A DNA stretch of 64,000 bases. Origin: Flectonema sp. DT1601 (lineage: Eukaryota > Euglenozoa > Diplonemea > Diplonemida > Diplonemidae). The stretch is taken from positions 372,001 to 436,000 of the forward strand of contig OZ025783.1 in NCBI GenBank assembly GCA_964019425.1, given 5' to 3'. The notes under the pieces were generated by a model. That model searched no databases. It worked only from the letters and a program-made list of their open reading frames with translations, and was not told the origin of the DNA. The position numbers and the translations under genes are program-made. Of the stretch, positions 54,859 through 64,000 are shown in pieces (the stretch's first letter is position 1; each line of letters opens with the position of its first letter).

Positions 54859-55392
54859 CTACTTACTCTTAACGGCTTCAGCTTGCTTCCAAGCGTGGAT
54901 CTGCTTGCAAACACTGTTGTTGATCTTCTCCTGAAGTTCCTTTTGGAATCCCAACATAAACAGAACCTCAACCCAAACAAAAAAAGGTGCCATCAACATC
55001 GTCTGTCCGAATGATGTCAACAAAGCAGGGGCTCTCTTCTCAAAGATACCATGACCTACGAATTGAAGAATCCAACTAACAACGTGAATCGCAATGGCGA
55101 TAGTGTAAGGGTTCTCTACCTCCTTTAGAAAGATGGTACTGGTTTCTTGCATAATGTACAAAAAGAACAAGTACGGAGTAGCAATGACCGGATCCATAAG
55201 CATATAAAACACTCCGTATACAATAGCAGTCAGCTGTGGTACGTTCACTGGAAGTCCCGTCTCAATTTCGCCAACGAACACCATCGCTGACCATAAAATC
55301 AACGGCACACAAATAATATGAATCCACTGGTTGATAGCATCGTGATGGTAGGCTCCGTAAAACGCGAGCTGCTTCTCCTTGTCGATAAACAT
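54859..55392 (-). CDS. MPO1: Mpo1-like (DUF962) membrane dioxygenase, copy 2
   Basis: 177 residues with all family His residues. It is a mosaic. Residues 5-96 carry the variants of copy 4 (ICVP, EIETGLPVNVPQL), and the DNA there is the same as copy 4. From about residue 97 on it follows copies 1 and 3 (IAIAIHVVSWILQF; QELQ..NNSVCKQIHAWKQ region), with private changes (QTMLMAP, FMLGF, EKINN). The flanking spacers match copy 1, including the probable leader intron. Function as for the other copies: ER fatty-acid alpha-oxidation. Confidence 0.9.
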   Translation of the reverse strand: MFIDKEKQLAFYGAYHHDAINQWIHIICVPLILWSAMVFVGEIETGLPVNVPQLTAIVYGVFYMLMDPVIATPYLFFLYIMQETSTIFLKEVENPYTIAIAIHVVSWILQFVGHGIFEKRAPALLTSFGQTMLMAPFFVWVEVLFMLGFQKELQEKINNSVCKQIHAWKQAEAVKSK

Positions 55393-55963
55393 ATTAAAGT
55401 AGTTGTGGGTGTGCTATGGAAGATGAGGATATTATATTAAATAAACCTTACTACACTCAAAGATAAAGCAATAAAGTTAAATCTAAAGTATGACAACAAA
55501 CTTACCTTTCATCAGAAAAGATAATGCAGGATACTAAAGGTCAGTATTGTGCGAACCAATAATGTGAAGAACACGAGCGAATGTTTTAAACTTATCGAAA
55601 TTACATAAATAGACCGCAGTGATGATATTTTAGTCATATAAATGCGTTCACCATATTTGAGATCCTAAAGGAAAGTAATACTTGTGTATAACAGAAATGA
55701 AGAACTCCAAATAAACACATTTTTGTTAAAGAATCAATTCTATCGATGCTTTTCACCGAAACGATTTTTTCGGAAAACACGGAACATGAAATGATAAAGT
55801 GACAGAGGCAGGATTAAATCCACATTCACTAAAACAACATCATCTCAATGGTGGAGAGAGAAAGGATGAGAAACAACTTAAAAAAATCAAAAATCATATT
55901 GGTTTGTGTGACTTTTTCAAAGGAAATCCTCTGATTACGTCCCAATACGGTGATAACGAGAGT

Positions 55964-56497
55964 CTACTTACTCTTAACGGCTTCAGCTTGCTTCCAAGCG
56001 TGGATCTGCTTGCAAACACTGTTGTTGACCTTCTCCTGAAGTTCCTTTTGGAATCCCATCTTAAACAGAACCTCAACCCAAACAAAAAAAGGTGCCAACA
56101 ACAACGACTGTCCGAATGATGTCAACAAAGCAGGGGCTTTCTTCTCAAAGATACCATGACCTACGAATTGAAGAATCCAACTAACAACGTGAATCGCAAT
56201 GGCGATAGTGTAAGGGTTCTCTACCTCCTTTAGAAAGATGGTACTGGTTTCTTGCATAATGTACAAAAAGAACAAGTACGGAGTAGCAATGACCGGATCC
56301 ATAAGCATATAAAACACTCCGTATACAATAGCAGTCACTTGCGGTGCGTTCACTGGAAGTCCGGTTTCAACTTCGCCAACGAACACCATCGCTGACCATA
56401 AAATCAACGGCACACAAACAATATGAATCCACTGGTTGATAGCATCGTGATGGTAGGCTCCGTAAAACGCGAGCTGCTTCTCCTTGTCGATAAACAT
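55964..56497 (-). CDS. MPO1: Mpo1-like (DUF962) membrane dioxygenase, copy 3
   Basis: Encodes exactly the same 177 residues as copy 1, and the coding DNA is nearly identical too, which points to a very recent duplication or gene conversion. The 3' spacer also matches copies 1 and 2 (AGGCAGGATTAAATCCACAT). The upstream sequence diverges 20 bases before the ATG and has its own leader acceptor (CAACTTTCCTACAG), so its expression may differ. Confidence 0.9.
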   Translation of the reverse strand: MFIDKEKQLAFYGAYHHDAINQWIHIVCVPLILWSAMVFVGEVETGLPVNAPQVTAIVYGVFYMLMDPVIATPYLFFLYIMQETSTIFLKEVENPYTIAIAIHVVSWILQFVGHGIFEKKAPALLTSFGQSLLLAPFFVWVEVLFKMGFQKELQEKVNNSVCKQIHAWKQAEAVKSK

Positions 56498-57206
56498 ATT
56501 AAAGTAGTTGTGGGAGTTATGGATAGCAAGCTGTAGGAAAGTTGAAATAACTTATTTTTATAACACGTTACGTCTACACAAACAGATCTCCAATTTACAT
56601 CTCTGCGCCCCGAAAGTGAATTCCCTTCCTGGAAATATAAATATTTTAGTAATCTTTTTGTTTTTGTTTATTTTTCGTAATAATACAGGCAAAGCGATAC
56701 CTGCTGAAATCTGAAAAGAAAAGTGAAGCACTTTGGTTTAAGAAGTGCCGCAGTTTTCTTCTCCAGGGAGATGAAAATTTTAGTACTGAGAAGGGATTGA
56801 TACGCAGGTGATGACGCCACTCACCATCTAACTTGTTTCATGCCACGATGCTGTTACATTTGTCTTTTTTTTCCGTTAGAAAAATGGAGATTTCTGTGAC
56901 CCTTCTAACATCAACCTGGATTCCCCAAACAAAAAGAGAGGAAGAAAGTAACTTTTAACATTTTTTTTTTTAAAGGGCGTTTTTTTTTTTTTTTCTTCTT
57001 GTTTTTTTTTCAATCACTGTGCGCTATTAGACAGGTTGCCAGGTTGCCCCCCCCGACGGGATTAAATCCACTGTCGTATTTAGGTAGCTTCCAGCAACAC
57101 GTTTGTCCTAGTTACTCAGTAGAAAGAAGAAAAAGTAATAAATAAATAATAAAGAAATTATTGCAACCAAGACAATAATAAAACATTGCATTGCTGTGGT
57201 AAGTCA
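56498..57206. other. Spacer between Mpo1 copies 3 and 4
   Basis: About 700 bases without a gene and without the tandem-unit spacer sequence. It includes a C run near 57048 and T runs near 56960-57010. Confidence 0.5.
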
Positions 57207-57740
57207 CTACTTGCTTTTAGTAGTCTCAGCTTGCTTCCATTCGTGTAGCTGCTTGCAAACAATGTTGTTGACCTTCTCGTGTAGATCTCTTTGGAATCCC
57301 AACTTAAACAGAACCTCAACCCAAACAAAAAAAGGCGCCATCAACAATGACTGTCCGAATGATGTCAACAAAGCAGGTGCCCGTTGTTCAAACACACCGT
57401 GACCTATGAATTGAAAGGTCCAACACACAACGTGAAGAGTAATAGCAAAGGTGTAAGGGTTCTCTACCTCCTTCAGAAAGATGGTACTGGTTTCTTGCAT
57501 AATGTACAAAAAGAACAAGTACGGAGTAGCAATGACCGGATCCATAAGCATATAAAACACTCCGTATACAATAGCAGTCAGCTGTGGTACGTTCACTGGA
57601 AGTCCCGTCTCAATTTCGCCAACGAACACCATCGCTGACCATAAAATCAACGGCACACAAATAATATGAATCCACTGGTTGATAGCATCGTGATGGTAGG
57701 CTCCGTAAAACGCGAGCTGCTTCTCCTTGTTGATGAACAT
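57207..57740 (-). CDS. MPO1: Mpo1-like (DUF962) membrane dioxygenase, copy 4
   Basis: The most diverged copy, 177 residues. The N-terminal half is shared with copy 2. The second half differs from all others (FAITLHVVCWTFQFIGHGVF; QRDLHEKVNNIVCKQLHEW) while keeping all conserved His residues. Its spacers show no similarity to those of the other copies, so it is likely the oldest member at the head of the array. Leader acceptor CTCCGCTTCAG lies about 40 bases before the ATG. Confidence 0.9.
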   Translation of the reverse strand: MFINKEKQLAFYGAYHHDAINQWIHIICVPLILWSAMVFVGEIETGLPVNVPQLTAIVYGVFYMLMDPVIATPYLFFLYIMQETSTIFLKEVENPYTFAITLHVVCWTFQFIGHGVFEQRAPALLTSFGQSLLMAPFFVWVEVLFKLGFQRDLHEKVNNIVCKQLHEWKQAETTKSK

Positions 57741-58587
57741 ATTTAATAAGAATGAGGGGTTGGGGTAGGTGCGTAAAAAAGCTGAAGCGGAGAATGAATT
57801 AACCTAACACAACACAACAACACGCGAGGGGAGGAATCACAAGACACCTCCACCATAGATCGGCATCATTCGATGAGAATAATAATTCAATGTAGAACGT
57901 CTGCCGAAAGTGCTCAAAAAAAAAAGTCCTTCGACGCATACCCATAATGATATGATCATCCTTTGAGAGCCCAATTGGAAATTAATTTTGCGAAAAAACG
58001 AATGGGAAGAGAAACGAATCACAAAAAAGAAAATATAACAACCGGAAGAGTATGTTAATTAAGAAGATTTTCTCGTTCAAAAGAACCATTTCAAATTGGA
58101 ATGGTCTACACGTGACGCGATCGAATTCACAAACAAAAACGCTAAGCCGACAATAGATTAGACTTTATAAATAAAAAACATTCATATCGACTGTATCTTA
58201 GAAATAAGAAATAACAACGTGAAGAAAGAAAGAAATAATAATAATAATAATAATAACAACTATTCAGATTAGCCTTTTATTTCGTTGAACGCAAGCAAGT
58301 AAGAAACGATGGCTTTTAAATCTGAAGAGGTTCTTCACTGACTGTATTTGGTATAAATATTAAAACTAAAATTGAACCCTCACCCAAAGACATGTTGGAA
58401 GTATGACTTTAAATGTACAACAGATCTGTGTACACAACAATAAATAAATAAAAGGAAAGAAACAAACAGACGAGAGTTCAACAAACATACGTAAGCAGAC
58501 ATGTAGTGATAATGTCCCTATTGACAACAATCAACGATAACAAAAAACAGTCAGGCAATGGAGAGGGGAAGGGGGAAGAGTCTCACC
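57741..58587. other. Spacer upstream of the Mpo1 array
   Basis: About 850 bases, AT-rich, with an ATT-type microsatellite near 58234-58256. The phrase TTCAGATTAGCCTTTTATTT near 58262 also occurs, slightly changed, near 28902-28918. No gene is seen. Confidence 0.5.
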
Positions 58588-58817
58588 TTACGCGGCGACT
58601 TGCTTACGAAGGAGAGCTGTTTTCTCATCCTCATCCTCATCCTCATCCTCATGATGGTTAAATGAGAGATTAGAACTTTGATCGTCCGTTGGACATTTTT
58701 TTGATTTATTTCTTTGAAATTCACCAATTAGCCAGTACGAAGTGTTTGCAGCTACGATTGTTATGAATATTCCTGTTTTTTTTTTTTTTTTTTTTTTTTT
58801 TTCCCCCCTCCAAAAAA

Positions 58818-58848
<31 letters not shown>

Positions 58849-59190
58849 CAATCACACACCTGTATTCATACTCATCAATATCAACATACATATTCCACTC
58901 ATCGAGTAGAATAACATCATTCCGATTCCTCTCACAATGATCGGTAATCCTTTCCTCTTTGTCATCGTGTCTCTCAATAGACTCGAACAGAAACACAACA
59001 AAAAAGTCAACACAATTACGAATGAATACATAGAAGGACTGCTCACTACCCAATCATCAAACAATAAGGTCACGTCATAGCCTCCGTAAAACGACATGTT
59101 TGAGGAATTGTCTGAAGTACAATGGTGGGTTTTAGTATCAAATGGCAAAAATACGTTTTGTGTCTCAGAATGACACAATATTGGTAGCAT
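58588..59190 (-). CDS. CTR-family copper transporter
   Basis: CTR proteins form trimers that import Cu(I). Exons 59190-58860 (donor AATACAG|GTGTGT) and 58772-58588 (acceptor CAG after about 22 A) join in phase 1 into 171 residues. The family pattern is visible: Met-Ser-Phe-Tyr-Gly-Gly then LLFDDW at 42-47 before the first membrane segment (MYSFVIVLTFLLCFCSSLL). The second segment holds the MxxxM copper ligands (Met102 and Met106 in CMLILMSMNTG), and the third is IFITIVAANTSYWLIG. The usual GxxxG of the third segment is not obvious. The N-terminus has His/Cys/Met that could bind copper. The acidic tail HEDEDEDEDE is encoded by a six-base microsatellite. Initiation at Met32 is also possible. 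Leader acceptor CTTTGTCAG lies about 20 bases upstream. Confidence 0.82.
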
Positions 59191-59307
59191 GTGAATCTCA
59201 CATTTTGTGTCTTCTGACAAAGAAAGGATGTAAAATTATGATTTTCATTACTTTTCTCACAAAAGAGAAAAAAAAAGGAACTGGAAAGTACCGAATATTT
59301 ATATTTC

Positions 59308-60795
59308 TCAACGAGCAGCCAATCCCAACATCATTACCGTAAACACATCGCAGTTTATTTTATCATCGTTTTGATTATTTTGTTTTAGAATCCCACTAAT
59401 AGTATTCGACGTAATTGGTATCCCAAACTGCTCAAGAGAACAATACATAATTTCCAACTCTGATATAGACAGATAACCAGACTTATCAATGTCGTAAGCA
59501 TCGAATAATTTTTTAATATAAGATGGTGTAAGATGATCTGAGGTTGGGTCGTAGTTCGACCAACCTTGAATTGTAGATACTAATTTAGAACGAGCCTCGC
59601 ATATTGTCAAATCACAGTTAGATTGTCTTTTTGGTATAATTTTATTTTTCGTATCGGCAATGTAGTTTTCTTCATCAGTTTCAATATTTCGATTTTTATA
59701 TTCCAAAATTGAATTTTTACATCTCTGAAGATGATCACTCCAAACAGAAACATTGCAATCATACGACTTGATTAGGATTTGAAGAGGTTTCATACTATTT
59801 ATTTGTGACAGGTAATCACACGCAGCAACCACCCATCTGTATAAGGAGGTTAATATTTCTGTTGATGCAGTTCGTGCAAACCTTTCAGTAAGACGTTTTG
59901 CTAATCGAAGTAGAAGAGTTGATTTTTTTTCATTCCAAACTAAGTTTGTAATGTCATATAACTTTTGTGAAAATGATATCCCGTCAGCAGAGAAGACGCT
60001 GTTTGCGACCATCGGCCAGTCCGGAACATCATCATCGGTGGCATTCATCCCTGGAGACAAGGCTAGAAAAACAGATACACACAACAGCTCTAACAACAAA
60101 GGAGGTTCTGATGTTTTTACAGCAACAGCAACCATCGAAAAATCGAATTCCGAATCTATTCCATTACAACCCTTTAAAGTAGAAATCGCATCTCTGAGAT
60201 TGGATACGGTCTGATCAAGTTTTCTTTTTTCGAACACCAAATTGTAATGAGCGTTTTCATGTTCGGTTTCTAAAAGTCTCGGAATTGATTCTAATTCAGT
60301 TAGTTGCGAGCAGGTACATTTATAACATTTTGATGTTATGTCTTTCCATACTCGCGGACACGTTATCGAAATCAACGATTCAATCGTTTTTACTATTCTC
60401 GTAAAATACGGAAGCTTTAAAAATATCATAGTTTCTTGCTGAATGAAACCCTTATACCTTCCTGCATTGGGCATGTCGTACTGCTTTGTTAATAGTTTTA
60501 CTATTCGGAGCTGTCTGTTGCTGGGTATACTTTCCCAAACAACCGATGAGCAAGTTTTAAGAATTTGTAAAGGATGAGCATACAATGCTTTGAGTGTTGT
60601 CATACCAACACTTTCACTGTTTAAATTTAACAATGCACCTAATACTTCTACTGTCTTGTGTAATACGTCAGGAAGATGAGAACATCGTAATTTAAATGAA
60701 ATTATCGTTTCAGTAGTTGGAATCGGTTCTGACGGAAGTGGAAGCATTTCACTGATCTCAGTGCGAGCGCTCTCCACTTCCAACTCTCCTGACAT
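59308..60795 (-). CDS. Helical protein with C-terminal EF-hand
   Basis: 495 residues in one exon. A canonical calcium-binding EF-hand loop, DIDKSGYLSISE, lies at 435-446. A second, degenerate hand near the end (QNDDKINCDVFTVMM) lacks the full loop. The first 420 residues are helical and unassigned, with a cluster of Cys near the middle (KCYKCTCSQL) and a segment FLALSPGMNATDDDVPDWP. It may be a calcium-responsive scaffold. No catalytic domain is seen. Confidence 0.75.
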   Translation of the reverse strand: MSGELEVESARTEISEMLPLPSEPIPTTETIISFKLRCSHLPDVLHKTVEVLGALLNLNSESVGMTTLKALYAHPLQILKTCSSVVWESIPSNRQLRIVKLLTKQYDMPNAGRYKGFIQQETMIFLKLPYFTRIVKTIESLISITCPRVWKDITSKCYKCTCSQLTELESIPRLLETEHENAHYNLVFEKRKLDQTVSNLRDAISTLKGCNGIDSEFDFSMVAVAVKTSEPPLLLELLCVSVFLALSPGMNATDDDVPDWPMVANSVFSADGISFSQKLYDITNLVWNEKKSTLLLRLAKRLTERFARTASTEILTSLYRWVVAACDYLSQINSMKPLQILIKSYDCNVSVWSDHLQRCKNSILEYKNRNIETDEENYIADTKNKIIPKRQSNCDLTICEARSKLVSTIQGWSNYDPTSDHLTPSYIKKLFDAYDIDKSGYLSISELEIMYCSLEQFGIPITSNTISGILKQNNQNDDKINCDVFTVMMLGLAAR

Positions 60796-61278
60796 TATGA
60801 ACTTGTAAAAATGAATAAAGTATAACTACTACGCGGTGATACTTCTACAAATGTAGAAAACAGAAAATGAGTAGTAATAAGTATTTGATACAATTCTTAA
60901 GGTCTAACAAAACCCAAAGTGAGAATCATGTATAAGCCTGTATGCGAAACAAAATAAAATAAAAAAAACACTATAAACATTTTCAGTTTTTTTTTTTTTT
61001 TTTTTTCGAACACATCAAACCACACGCTCTATCAGAGCATGTCAAGAACTAAAACGTAACATTCAAAGGTAAAAAAAAAAAAAAAACCTAACACTTTTTT
61101 TTTAATGAAAATAAGCATTTTCTTATTTAGCATTGCCAGTATTAATGAAGGCAAAGCAGAGCAGTAGTGAGATACTCACAGTGTCGATACAGGCAGGTAT
61201 TCAACTTAAATACATGTCACGTAACTCAGGGCTGCTGTTCGTAAAACGGATATCAAACAACTGATGGTTTAATCCGAC
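60796..61278. other. Spacer, nothing recognised
   Basis: About 480 bases, AT-rich, with A and T runs near 60985-61005 and 61070-61105. No gene is seen. Confidence 0.55.
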
Positions 61279-62295
61279 TTAACGACCTTCAGTATGGACT
61301 GGGAAGTTTAATTGTGTGAGGGTCTGCTCACCTCCCATACTTTTCGGAGTTGTTCCCTGTTTTGTTTTTGGTTCGTTTTGAATTTTCTTTTTTTTTTTGT
61401 GTCTTGACACTACACAATAACACACCTTACTTGATTTTACTACTCCATCTCTGCTGAGTAAACCAACGACGCAAATCTTTCCGTTGATGCGCCTGCCGTC
61501 GATGGCTATTTCAGCTTTTTGCATTTCTTTCTGAGATGACATTAGAACTTGACAACATCCGTAGTGACATCCGTTGAGATCGTTTGTTGCGAACCTAACT
61601 TCTCTAACAGTTCCGTGTTCAGAGAAAAGTTGAGTAATTTGATCTGCAGTAGTCCAATAAGGGAGATTATCAACCAGGAGTGGCATCACCCATTTCTCTT
61701 GTCCAAGCATCATGTTTAACTCTGCTAGTTCTTGAGCGCAGTATGTCGGTGCATCAGGATTCTTAAATCCAGTGAAGTAGATTTTCGCATGACTCAAAGC
61801 AGCAGCCTGTAGTAAGTATTCTCTAGTAGTGAATGAGACTTCATACTCTGTGACTCCAGCAGCTGATTGTAATGTCTCGACTTTGATAGTTCCATACCCA
61901 GCAAAGAGAGTTGGGATTAGTTCGACAGGAATCATTTGTGTTCTAACGTATAGAGTTCTGGTGTCTTCAGTAGGTCTTAAACTAAACATGTGCCCATCAA
62001 TAGCTCTTTGTCTTTGTTCAAGTGTCACTTGTGGTGATAATACTGCTGGAGTGTAGCAAGCGATCATCATTGCTTGTTCGGTGGTGATTCCTATCTTTTT
62101 AGCGATAAAAAAGACAAGTCTGATTCTCTTTCTGCAAGACTCTTCCAACACACCATGAAATGGAGTACACCAAACTGGTTTTAAATAAAAAGACAACAGA
62201 GGTTCGACAAGTCCTATCTTTCTAGCATCTCTAAAAATAGCAAGTTCCCTCCGTGCAACACGAAGTGCATCGGGGGTTGGGGTGGCAGCACTCAT
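61279..62295 (-). CDS. RRM-containing RNA-binding protein
   Basis: Two exons (62295-61426, donor AGTAAG|GTGTGT; 61356-61279, acceptor AAAACAAAACAG) join in phase 0 to give 315 residues. The 69-base intron is also open, so an unspliced 338-residue form cannot be excluded. A C-terminal RRM starts near residue 205, with RNP2-like LLVDNLP, the usual spacing, and a divergent RNP1 (CHYGCCQVLM) in which aromatic positions are partly lost. A weaker RRM-like fold precedes it (TLYVRTQMIPVELIPTLFAG). The N-terminal 120 residues are helical. A role in RNA processing or translation is likely; the target is unknown. Confidence 0.8.
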   Translation of the reverse strand: MSAATPTPDALRVARRELAIFRDARKIGLVEPLLSFYLKPVWCTPFHGVLEESCRKRIRLVFFIAKKIGITTEQAMMIACYTPAVLSPQVTLEQRQRAIDGHMFSLRPTEDTRTLYVRTQMIPVELIPTLFAGYGTIKVETLQSAAGVTEYEVSFTTREYLLQAAALSHAKIYFTGFKNPDAPTYCAQELAELNMMLGQEKWVMPLLVDNLPYWTTADQITQLFSEHGTVREVRFATNDLNGCHYGCCQVLMSSQKEMQKAEIAIDGRRINGKICVVGLLSRDGVVKSSKVCYCVVSRHKKKKKIQNEPKTKQGTTPKSMGGEQTLTQLNFPVHTEGR

Positions 62296-62541
62296 TTTGT
62301 GCAATCTGTGTTACGAAATGTTACTACAAAAAGGTTTTTATATTCCGAGATGGATTTTTTTTTTTTTTTTCCGACTGACATACGATTGCTGATAGCTTTG
62401 ATTGACCTTTCTTCATCTTCAGTTCTATCATTTTAGTTTTTTTTTTTTTTTTTTAAACTTTTCTTTTTTTTTTTTTTTTTTTTTCTTTTGTAATTGTTTC
62501 TTCATTGTTTCCTTTATTTTTTTATTTATTTTCGACTACTT

Positions 62542-63342
62542 CTACTCGTCTGCTTCCTCGACTGGAGCTGGGGCGGTGTCAACAACGATTGGCTTTTGGC
62601 CTTCAGAAGATTTTGGTACGCTGTCTTTACCTCCGTGCATTTCCAAAAGACGGGTAGGGTCGAATTTAGGAGCCTTGCAAACCTTTACCTTTCTGATAAA
62701 TACGTCTCTCAATGGGAAGATTCCTCCACATTCCTTCTTGATGGCGGCGGCCATTGACTCGTTTTGGAGAAGCTTAATAACTTTTTCCAACGGAGTTTTG
62801 TGGACATTAGCGGTGATAACAGCGGCCATCTTTCCACGGACCTTCTTAACGTGGGAGCTCTGGCAGTGGCAGTTCTTCTTCACCTGAACACTGGATTTTT
62901 TGGTGGTGAAGGCGATAGCGAAAATACGAAGAGTGTAACCGTCAGAGGTCTTTACTTCAGCCTGTCCTTCAATCAAAGTACACCACTTCTGCAACAACGA
63001 ACGCAACTTGTCAGTTGTTAGAGACATTCCGTGGAAGTTGGTGAGAACGTTACGGCCCTCAACATCGTCTCCCTTCAATTGGAACTTGAGGCACTTGTGA
63101 AGTGCGTCATCTCCCTCCATGGCGTCAGCCAAGCAAACTTCAAAAACTCTTCCCTTCAAACTGTCTGCTGCGTGGTAGGTACCCTTCGACTTGTTTGCGA
63201 TAGTCTTAGCGATCTGTCTCTTGTTAAAGGTCTGTGGAGCAATAACATCGTACCATTCCTTACCGAGCATGGTGTCTCCAAGCTTTCTCTTGGTAGATCT
63301 CTTTCCACCCTTTGACAATCTCTTGTTCTTACCGACAGCCAT
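62542..63342 (-). CDS. RPS3A: Ribosomal protein eS1 (RPS3A)
   Basis: Component of the cytosolic 40S subunit. 266 residues, the usual length, in one exon. The start MAVGKNKRLSKGGKR, the segment WYDVIAPQTFNKR and GRVFEVCLADAM are typical of the family, as is LTTDKLRSLLQKWCTLIEG. The Cys-rich NCHCQSSHVKKVRGKM is a local variation of a usually basic segment. Codon use is more GC-rich and regular than in neighbouring genes, as expected for a highly expressed gene. A leader acceptor (CATTCTCAACAG) lies about 30 bases upstream of the ATG. Confidence 0.97.
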   Translation of the reverse strand: MAVGKNKRLSKGGKRSTKRKLGDTMLGKEWYDVIAPQTFNKRQIAKTIANKSKGTYHAADSLKGRVFEVCLADAMEGDDALHKCLKFQLKGDDVEGRNVLTNFHGMSLTTDKLRSLLQKWCTLIEGQAEVKTSDGYTLRIFAIAFTTKKSSVQVKKNCHCQSSHVKKVRGKMAAVITANVHKTPLEKVIKLLQNESMAAAIKKECGGIFPLRDVFIRKVKVCKAPKFDPTRLLEMHGGKDSVPKSSEGQKPIVVDTAPAPVEEADE

Positions 63343-63777
63343 TTTATAAAGTTATTTAAATAGATAGAAACTGTTGAGAATGAAAATGAATTCAAATCAA
63401 AAAACAAAAAGAAAATCTAAACCACCACGACCACCAACCTACTTGGAGGAGGATACCATCATATGAAATAAACCTGAAAAAAACACATAAATAATATTAT
63501 TACTCTCACTCGTCACTCTAACCTGTTTATACCACGAGATGAATAGATAACTTCATTCACCAAAAGGATGATATCCAAATCGATAGGTGAGTACAAGTAC
63601 CCAATTATAAGAAAACAATCATCACTTTGAAAGAGAGGATGAGTGAGACTGACAACAGATACAGTCATCGGTTGAAGGAAGAACAAAAAGAAAAAAAGAA
63701 GAAGGGGAAAAAAAAAATGCAGTTTACTTTTCTTAAAAGGAAAGAACTGCCAGAATAAAACTGTGAAATTTATTTTA
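63343..63777. other. Spacer upstream of eS1
   Basis: Upstream region of the eS1 gene; AT-rich, with no gene or TATA-type promoter that I can support. Confidence 0.5.
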
Positions 63778-63946
63778 GAGAAAACCCTATAATTCCACGC
63801 AAATGTTACCGAAATATCTGATCTCAACTTCCTCAAGTTTCCGAAACGTACAGCTCCGTAAACTATTTTGTGTGGAGCTGTCCATTTCGGAAACTTTTGT
63901 GTTGAGATCGGACATTTCAGAAATTTGTGGAATTATAGGTTTTCCC
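63778..63946. mobile_element. Foldback (MITE-like) element
   Basis: A 169-bp imperfect palindrome. The left end AAAACCCTATAATTCCAC matches the complement of the right end GTGGAATTATAGGTTTT. The arms, about 75 bp each, also pair through GATCTCAAC, AGTTTCCGAAA and ACAGCTCC, with a loop of about 15 bases. No coding capacity. This is the structure of a miniature inverted-repeat transposable element. No clear target-site duplication is visible. Confidence 0.75.
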
Positions 63947-64000
63947 TTTCATTTTATTTTATTATTGAAACTGGCTAAATAGAAATGGCAACAAGCGATA

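Noticed and set aside
62296-62304. Longer N-terminus for the RRM protein
   Set aside because: The extra codons begin with TTG. The first ATG is at 62295 and fits better.
1-64000. tRNA genes, CRISPR arrays and bacterial operon signals
   Set aside because: I looked for tRNA T-arm patterns, regularly spaced repeats and ribosome-binding sites and found none that hold up. The genes are clearly eukaryotic.

Overview
This is nuclear DNA of an AT-rich, microbe-sized eukaryote. It carries GT-AG introns, a cytosolic ribosomal protein gene (eS1), RIO1 kinase, EXO1, SKP1, PB1/UBA adaptors and a fragment of 18S rRNA. Introns are mostly 54-100 bp, and spacers are full of homopolymer A/T runs. The lineage cannot be fixed from this window. 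Every supported gene lies on the minus strand, and many start codons sit just downstream of an AG acceptor with no obvious donor. That is reminiscent of groups with one-directional, trans-spliced gene arrays (Euglenozoa, some dinoflagellate relatives). This is inference only.

Layout by position (all genes minus strand, so they read right to left). 1-1.85 kb: repeat-rich spacer. 1.85-19.9 kb: dense block with a duplicated low-complexity protein, an unknown three-exon gene, an actin-like/coiled-coil fusion, RIO1, a six-hairpin-glycosidase-like protein, a coiled-coil gene with oversized introns, a membrane/EGF/PH protein and two small multi-exon genes. 20.2-23.3 kb: an Ldh2-type dehydrogenase and a coiled-coil protein. 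23.3-26.5 kb: gene-poor repeats. 26.5-37.6 kb: a helical protein, a 105-residue protein, a large PB1 protein, SKP1, an NBR1-like PB1-UBA-UBA protein and an IQ-PPP phosphatase. 37.6-46.4 kb: a gene desert with dispersed repeats and an 18S rRNA fragment. 46.5-63.3 kb: a receptor with a cyclase-like domain that has lost its metal ligands, a possible mitochondrial protein, EXO1, four tandem Mpo1-family genes, a CTR copper transporter, an EF-hand protein, an RRM protein and eS1. A foldback element sits at the right edge.

Many C-termini were placed by joining exons across introns where donor, acceptor and reading phase agree; unresolved joins are flagged. The most unusual signals are five. First, strict single-strand gene order combined with two apparent acceptor classes. 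Second, the mosaic Mpo1 array. Third, the actin-like fusion. Fourth, the pseudo-cyclase receptor. Fifth, a short repeat inserted over the EXO1 start codon.
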